NCBI GenBank assembly: GCA_016295145.1
Contig: JAEDLR010000011.1
Span: 1-35,554, forward strand
Reading direction: 5' to 3'
Length of the DNA stretch: 35,554 bases
Source: Oscillospiraceae bacterium
GTDB taxonomy: Bacteria; Bacillota; Clostridia; Oscillospirales; Ruminococcaceae
In this document: in pieces, positions 30,871 to 35,554 of the stretch
Numbering within the stretch: the stretch's first letter is position 1
Layout of the letters: each line of letters begins with the position of its first letter
Made by a program: the position numbers and the translations under genes
Notes under the pieces: model-generated
The model's database searches: none
The model's input: only the letters and a program-made list of their open reading frames with translations
What the model was told of the DNA's origin: nothing

Positions 30871-31725
30871 TTATTCATAGAGCATATAGCGGACACTTTG
30901 ATATCTTTTACGCCCCTTACCGCCAAAGATCCAGTAAAGAATCAGAAGAAAAACAAGGGGTGCAGCAATCAGCGGAACAATCAGCACAGAATCCACCTTG
31001 ACGGCTTCCGCCGTTACCCTTACATTGGAGACATACACTGTTTCAATGCGCTTTGCTTTCACCAGCAGGCGGTGCGTGTTCACACCGTAGGGGGTGCAGG
31101 TCATCAGGGTGACATAATCGCCCCCCGGCTCAATGGCAAGATGATCGTATTCATAGGGCTCAATAATGTGGATCTCCGCAATCTCATAGGTGTAGATCAC
31201 GCCCAGCACATTAATGGTAAACACATCGCCTTCCACCAGCTTGTCAAGATCGGTAAACAACCGCGCAGAGGGCAAACCACGGTGCGCAGAAATCACGGAA
31301 TGGGTACTCTCGCCGCCAACGGGCAGCGTGGAGCCCTGCAAATGCCCTGCGGCATTGTTCAGCACACTTTCGCTTGTGCCATGGTAAATGGGAATCTCCA
31401 CCTGAATCAGCGGAATGGAAATATAACCCATAATGCCCGTGCCGGAAACATCCAAAATGTCATCATAACCGGGCACTTTTGTATATTCGCTGAAAGGTTC
31501 GGACAGCGCCACGATCTGCTGATTATACTGACGTGCCGCTTCCAGCATGGCATCGGTTTCGCCGGTATCCACCTCGGCGATCACCTGCTCGTAGTTTTCA
31601 ATGGCGCGGCTGGATACTCTGGCATTCCACCAGTCACTGACGATCGGGTAAAGCATCACGGAGAGACCCACGAATAGCATGATGGTAAAAAATATGGTTG
31701 TGATTGTATTGAGATGTTTTTTCAT
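30871..31725 (-). CDS. Class C sortase (pilin polymerase)
   Basis: 284 residues from ATG 31725 after AGGGAGG. Features run in order: N-terminal membrane helix (9-29), helical region, lid-like segment EPFSE (76-80), GTGIMGYISIPLIQVEIPIY, SAHRGLPSARLF (H148), LMTCTPYGVNTHRLLV (C210, R219), and a second membrane helix (about 246-268). Two membrane helices plus a lid define class C, which link pilins through Lys-Thr isopeptide bonds. The lid is usually Asp-Pro-Phe or Asp-Pro-Trp; here Glu replaces Asp. Its substrate is most likely the LPSTG backbone pilin encoded just before it. A stable hairpin in front of its ribosome binding site may lower its expression relative to the pilin. Confidence 0.95.
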   Translation of the reverse strand: MKKHLNTITTIFFTIMLFVGLSVMLYPIVSDWWNARVSSRAIENYEQVIAEVDTGETDAMLEAARQYNQQIVALSEPFSEYTKVPGYDDILDVSGTGIMGYISIPLIQVEIPIYHGTSESVLNNAAGHLQGSTLPVGGESTHSVISAHRGLPSARLFTDLDKLVEGDVFTINVLGVIYTYEIAEIHIIEPYEYDHLAIEPGGDYVTLMTCTPYGVNTHRLLVKAKRIETVYVSNVRVTAEAVKVDSVLIVPLIAAPLVFLLILYWIFGGKGRKRYQSVRYMLYE

Positions 31726-31734
31726 GGATTCCTC

Positions 31735-31778
31735 CCTAATGGTCGGCGGCAGCAAGTGCCGCCGCCGACAAAATTAGG
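31735..31778 (-). promoter_or_regulatory. Hairpin between backbone pilin and class C sortase genes
   Basis: GTCGGCGGC (31742-31750) and GCCGCCGAC (31761-31769) form the core stem; CCTAAT (31735-31740) and ATTAGG (31773-31778) extend it with a small internal loop. On the minus-strand mRNA the ATTAGG arm runs into the GGGAGG ribosome binding site of the sortase, so the structure could limit sortase translation or protect the pilin mRNA. Confidence 0.75.
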
Positions 31779-31817
31779 TTCACAGTCAGATATGTTTGAT
31801 ATGCAACAATGCAGCAA

Positions 31818-33518
31818 TTACTGCTCGGTGTTCTTCATGCGCTTCTTCACGATGAGGTACACGCCTGCAACGCCAACCATCAGGCTGCCGACTACGTAGA
31901 AGATCGTAGTACCGATACCACCGGTGCTAGGCAGGGTCGAGCCCTTCTTGTTCTCGATGGTCACGGACAGACCACCCGTAACATCGCCAGCCACATATTT
32001 GTCAACTTCTTCATTCAAAACAAACACAGCGCCTCCGGGTACAGCTACATTGTCGCTGGACAAGTTGATCAGAGCCTCAGAACCATTTATCTGCTGCTTC
32101 TCTGCAGTGATGGTGAACTCAATAGCATCCGCACCGGTGTAGCCAGCGGGAACTTTTGTCTCAACCAACTTGTACGTGCCATCATCCAAGCCCTTGAACT
32201 CAAAGGTTGTGCCGGCAACATTCTTTGCATCTGCAGTGCCAATCGCTATGAGGTTATCTGCCTCTGTACCGCCCACATACTTGTAAAGCGTAAACTCTGC
32301 ACCTGCAAGGGGCGCTTTTGTAATACCGTCAATCTTGTTGACGATTGCCTGATAGGTAAACGCCACAACATAATCCACAGGGGATTTATCAGTATCGCCC
32401 TCACCGCTGCCATCCCAGTTGGGGTTGTTGGAGTACTCCAGATATGCACCGTTCCAGTTGCCGGTTGCACCGAGATTTGCATTTTCAGTCAGCGTTGCTG
32501 TGTATTCAACCGTAAACTGACCGCCTACTGCCAGTGTGATGCCCTCGATAGCCTTAATGTTGTCACAACTCACGGTAAAGTCCACATTGCCATCGGTATG
32601 CGAGCTACTCGGGAACTTCCCATCCGTGCCAAGGTCGTTTTCGGCAGAATCAATAGATTTCGTAAACCAATTTGTTACGTCCTTTTTCTCATTATTATCA
32701 TACTTATATGTTACCTTGATGCTGTCAGCATCCAGAGAAAATACATCTGCCTGCAAGTCATCGTAGAACTTCAGCGTATATGCGGTATACTGATCAAAGT
32801 CCGAGGGCAGCGTTGCAATCAGCTTGAAAGGTACATGATCGCCGATATCATGGTCAGCAGCCTCATCGAAGGTGTAGTCACCGCCGGTGGTATCATTGAT
32901 ATCGCCAATCTGCTTATCAAATGTGGGGAATGCGCGCTTCACACCAGCAGTTGTATTCTTGCCGTCAACAACCTTCAAAATACCCAGCGTATAAGCAGTG
33001 TACAAGCCATTGGAAGCTGGCGTTGTGTCCACAATAATATAGTAACCGTCATCCACGCTAAACACGATGCCTTCGCCCGCGTTCTTTGCTGTACCATCAC
33101 CTGAAGTACATCTGGCGGCAATCTTTGCAAATGCAACGGCTTGATCACTATCATTGCCATATTGGCTCAAAACATCCGCAACTGCCTGTGCGCCCGTTGC
33201 ATCATTCGTGATTTTGTTAGAGTCAAGCAAATCCTTCAAAGTGGCATCCTTTGCCCATGCCGTTGCCAGCTTAGAAACATCAATGCCAGAGCCCCAACCG
33301 GTTACGACAAAGTTCGTGGTTTGACTTTCACCCTCACCAGTTGTACTTGTCTCAGCGGTAAAAATCTGAAATGCTTTCAGTTCAGATGTAACGCCCACAT
33401 GCTCGTTAATTGTGATCGTGCCAGCCGCCGAAACATTCATTGTAACCATCGGAACAGCCATACAAGCTGTCATTGTTGCAGCTGCAGCCAGAGCAGCCAG
33501 TCTTCTTGTTGCTTTCAT
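31818..33518 (-). CDS. Major (backbone) pilin with LPSTG sorting signal
   Basis: 566 residues. ATG 33518 follows AAAGGAG; the longer frame from 33575 has no start signal. Signal peptide 1-32. A first domain is followed by RAFPTFDKQIGD (195-206), the likely pilin motif whose K202 accepts the sortase-activated Thr of the next subunit or forms an isopeptide bond. Residues 228-280 (GDHVPFKLIATLPSDFDQYT) are typical of D2-type isopeptide-forming fimbrial domains. A SpaA-like domain follows, with VNKIDG (K395) and E-box YKLVETKVPAGY (E453). LPSTGG (529-534), a membrane helix and KKRMKNTEQ end it. It is the abundant shaft subunit polymerised by the class C sortase encoded next. Confidence 0.95.
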   Translation of the reverse strand: MKATRRLAALAAAATMTACMAVPMVTMNVSAAGTITINEHVGVTSELKAFQIFTAETSTTGEGESQTTNFVVTGWGSGIDVSKLATAWAKDATLKDLLDSNKITNDATGAQAVADVLSQYGNDSDQAVAFAKIAARCTSGDGTAKNAGEGIVFSVDDGYYIIVDTTPASNGLYTAYTLGILKVVDGKNTTAGVKRAFPTFDKQIGDINDTTGGDYTFDEAADHDIGDHVPFKLIATLPSDFDQYTAYTLKFYDDLQADVFSLDADSIKVTYKYDNNEKKDVTNWFTKSIDSAENDLGTDGKFPSSSHTDGNVDFTVSCDNIKAIEGITLAVGGQFTVEYTATLTENANLGATGNWNGAYLEYSNNPNWDGSGEGDTDKSPVDYVVAFTYQAIVNKIDGITKAPLAGAEFTLYKYVGGTEADNLIAIGTADAKNVAGTTFEFKGLDDGTYKLVETKVPAGYTGADAIEFTITAEKQQINGSEALINLSSDNVAVPGGAVFVLNEEVDKYVAGDVTGGLSVTIENKKGSTLPSTGGIGTTIFYVVGSLMVGVAGVYLIVKKRMKNTEQ

Positions 33519-33554
33519 AATAAATCTCCTTTGTGTAAAGTGTTTGATTCTGGC

Positions 33555-33573
33555 GGGGTGCAAGTGGCACCCC
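33555..33573 (-). promoter_or_regulatory. Hairpin between the cellulase-adhesin and backbone pilin genes
   Basis: GGGGTGC (33555-33561), loop AAGTG, GCACCCC (33567-33573). It shares the sequence GCAAGTG at its apex with the hairpin on the other side of the pilin gene. No T run follows, so it is more likely an mRNA processing or stability element than a terminator. Confidence 0.65.
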
Positions 33574-33588
33574 ACCGCTTACAGTGTT

Positions 33589-35554
33589 TTATCCTTTGCG
33601 TTGGCTTCTCTGCCTACGCTTAAGACCGATGAATCCGGCGCCGCTGAGGAGCATGAGCAATACTCCCACAACATAGATGTTTGTCCTGCCCTCTCCGCCG
33701 GCAGAGGGTAACGGGCGTTGCACATTGCCTGCCCGTGCATTGGTAACAGATACGCTTGCAGCATCCTGGTCCTTTCCATTCAGCATCGTACCGTTGTTGG
33801 TATAACCGCTGACCATATACTGGCTGGAAACAGTACTGAATCCTCCATCCGGAACATCTTCCTCGATGTAGTAATAGTAATTGTTTCCCATTCCATCGTA
33901 TTGGCAGAGGTTTTGAAGAACCGCGCTCCAGCTCGCAGTAGCACTTGCAGCACTCAGTTGGACACGATCAGTGTTCATGCCTGCGCCATTAATCAAATCC
34001 AGCGTTGCACCGTTTGCCGTGAGATGAATTTTGCCGATGAGATTGGTTTTCTGCGAGGGAATATCTGCGATATAAGGCGTTTTCTTCACATTCACGATCA
34101 CATTGCCACTGGCACTGTCGGCAGAATCGGTTGCGGTCAGCGTGACCATTCCCTCAGCACCGTATGTGCATATGATACCTGTTTTGGTATTCAGCGTCAG
34201 AATCGTTTCATTGTTGCTGTTGGTTACCGTGATCACCGTGCCGCTGGCATTTGGGGTGACCGTGTATGCATCGCTCTCCGATACATTCCATGTTGCCAAC
34301 CCCTGCAAGCGACCTGCAAGCACTTCGTCCATATCCTTGCGGCTGTTTGTACCGATGGTAACCATATCAACCGACAAAGATTTCAGCACGGTAACCTCCA
34401 CTGCATCGGATGTTGCGCCGTTTTTGGATGCCGTGATTTTCACGGTGCCCGACGCGCCAGCCACAGGAGTGACCACGCCATCCGCGCTGATGTTAACAAT
34501 GCCCTCTGGAGATGCGCTATAGGTTACGCCATCCGCAGATGTAAGCGTTGCTGTGGTGATTGTTTCAGCCGTATCACCGCTTCGCAAAATGGTCTTGTCG
34601 ATGGAAATCGGCAGCTTCACCTCAATGGAAACGGATGCACTTTCTGTGCCACTGGTTGCTGTGATGGTTGCCTTGCCGTAATTCTTAGCCGTCACGGTAC
34701 CGTTTTCCACAGAAATCACTTCTGGATGGTCAGATGCCCACGAAACATTGTTGTCCGTAAACCCTGCTACAGTCAGCTTTGCGGTACCGTTAAGGTCAAG
34801 TGCCTTGGGAGCACCTACAATTACGGGTCCCGTGACCTTCACTAGGAAGAAAATCTTCAATGTGACTTCATTCTGACGCCACCAGCTATCCACCTTCAAA
34901 GTATGAATGGTTGTAGCCGTCGTAAAGTCGTGAGTCACGGTTTGGTTATCTTGGCTGTACTTGGCAATTGTATTGTCATCGCCCTCACCGTTCAGGAAAA
35001 TTCCACCGTTGAAGCTGCCACCATTGGGCGCATTAAACTGGAAAACAATCCGATCAATCGGGGTATCGGCAATATTCAGTGCCTCTCCTGTGAGATAAAT
35101 GCTGCTGCCCTTTGGCGGAATCTGCTGACTGGTATACGCTGCCAGATAGTAACCATTCGGTGCGGCATAACCTTCCGGTGCAGGAGATGTGACATTCGTG
35201 GTGGTCGTATTAGACTGCTCGGATGTGGAATTGTTGTTGCTATTGGTATTGCTGTTGGTATTGGTATTGGCATTGCCATTGTAGCCATCAGGGAGGTACA
35301 CCGTTTCAATGCCCTCGATCTTAGTGGAAAGCTCGCCTGTTTTGTAGAACGCATACAAGCCGGCAGCCGCACCTACAAGACCTGCATTGTAATCAATGGA
35401 AACCTCATTACAGCAGTAGTCCTGTACATGATCGAGATACGCATGGTACTCCATCAATTCGGGGTAACCTGCAAGCTGTGCAGTCTGATCATCGTGTCCC
35501 TTAAATGCAGGACCGCCCACCAGACCGCCAATCAACACATGACCGTCCTCATCG
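33589..35554 (-). CDS. GH9 cellulase fused to Ig-like repeats and an LPSAG sorting signal; putative pilus tip (5' part outside window)
   Basis: The frame is open to the window edge, so only the last 654 codons are seen. The first roughly 80 residues are the C-terminal end of a family 9 glycoside hydrolase: GHVLIGGLVGGPAFKGHDD, then LDHVQDYCCNEVSIDYNAGL with the general-acid Glu in NEV, and VGAAAGLYAFY. An Asn/Thr-rich linker follows (nt 35270-35170), then a strand-rich region with DRIVFQFNAPNGGSFNGGIF and VDSWWRQNEV, possibly carbohydrate binding but not assigned. Next come Big_2-type Ig domains (for example VSWASDHPEVISVENGTVTA) and a Cna_B-like domain with YYYYIEEDVPDGG, then LPSAGGEG, a membrane helix and a basic tail. 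First in the pilus operon, the usual place of the tip adhesin. Confidence 0.9.
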   Translation of the reverse strand, partial: DEDGHVLIGGLVGGPAFKGHDDQTAQLAGYPELMEYHAYLDHVQDYCCNEVSIDYNAGLVGAAAGLYAFYKTGELSTKIEGIETVYLPDGYNGNANTNTNSNTNSNNNSTSEQSNTTTTNVTSPAPEGYAAPNGYYLAAYTSQQIPPKGSSIYLTGEALNIADTPIDRIVFQFNAPNGGSFNGGIFLNGEGDDNTIAKYSQDNQTVTHDFTTATTIHTLKVDSWWRQNEVTLKIFFLVKVTGPVIVGAPKALDLNGTAKLTVAGFTDNNVSWASDHPEVISVENGTVTAKNYGKATITATSGTESASVSIEVKLPISIDKTILRSGDTAETITTATLTSADGVTYSASPEGIVNISADGVVTPVAGASGTVKITASKNGATSDAVEVTVLKSLSVDMVTIGTNSRKDMDEVLAGRLQGLATWNVSESDAYTVTPNASGTVITVTNSNNETILTLNTKTGIICTYGAEGMVTLTATDSADSASGNVIVNVKKTPYIADIPSQKTNLIGKIHLTANGATLDLINGAGMNTDRVQLSAASATASWSAVLQNLCQYDGMGNNYYYYIEEDVPDGGFSTVSSQYMVSGYTNNGTMLNGKDQDAASVSVTNARAGNVQRPLPSAGGEGRTNIYVVGVLLMLLSGAGFIGLKRRQRSQRKG

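Noticed and set aside
31809..33104. Plus-strand 431-codon frame opposite the backbone pilin gene
   Set aside because: Shadow; the minus strand encodes a signal peptide, E-box and LPSTG signal.

Overview
The window looks like a chromosomal segment of a fibre-degrading gut or rumen Firmicute close to Ruminococcus (Oscillospiraceae). This rests on moderately G+C-rich Firmicute-style genes with strong AGGAGG ribosome binding sites, threonine-rich linkers in several exported proteins, a family 9 cellulase C-terminus, LPxTG-type pilin genes and a Clostridia-type housekeeping set. The species call is inference; no rRNA or tRNA gene is present.

Left part (1-11097): the 3' end of a glutamyl-tRNA synthetase gene with a small zinc-ribbon gene; a secreted VanY-like protein that has lost its metal-binding residues, plus a hypothetical gene; a two-gene operon (coiled-coil protein and sigma-region-4-like regulator) under a near-perfect LexA/SOS operator; a TerB-like helical protein; a surface-polysaccharide operon (GT2-GtrA fusion, phosphodiester glycosidase-like protein, small membrane protein); a PnuC-type vitamin transporter; a split ChrA chromate-transporter pair; PspA/IM30; and a convergent GNAT acetyltransferase.

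Middle part (11191-18411, minus strand): a compact phage-derived module with small and large terminase, portal, major capsid protein, prohead-protease-like protein, three small connector/tail-like proteins and a late-control-D-like hub protein. It is bounded by a terminator and lacks integrase, replication, tape measure and lysis genes in this window. All frames are open with strong ribosome binding sites, so it looks maintained. A 99-nt element that folds as a perfect four-way (cloverleaf) structure lies between the capsid and protease genes. Together with the SOS-controlled sigma-like gene to the left, the arrangement recalls PBSX-like defective phages or gene-transfer agents.

Next come a solitary MazF-type toxin gene overlapping a convergent Ca2+-type P-ATPase gene, then an MBOAT acyltransferase, a DHHW (AlgX/AlgJ-like) protein and an acyl carrier protein, which together suggest acyl transfer to a cell-surface polymer. 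An isoleucyl-tRNA synthetase with an altered HIGH motif (HHGT) follows.

Right part (29200-35554, minus strand): a sortase-assembled pilus operon. In transcription order it encodes a GH9 cellulase fused to a putative binding region, Ig-like repeats and an LPSAG sorting signal (in the tip-adhesin position, running off the window), a backbone pilin (LPSTG), a class C pilin-polymerising sortase, a minor/basal pilin (LPQTG), and a second short sortase. A cellulase displayed at the end of a covalent pilus would be a way to attach to and digest plant fibre; this is the strongest candidate for an undescribed system here.
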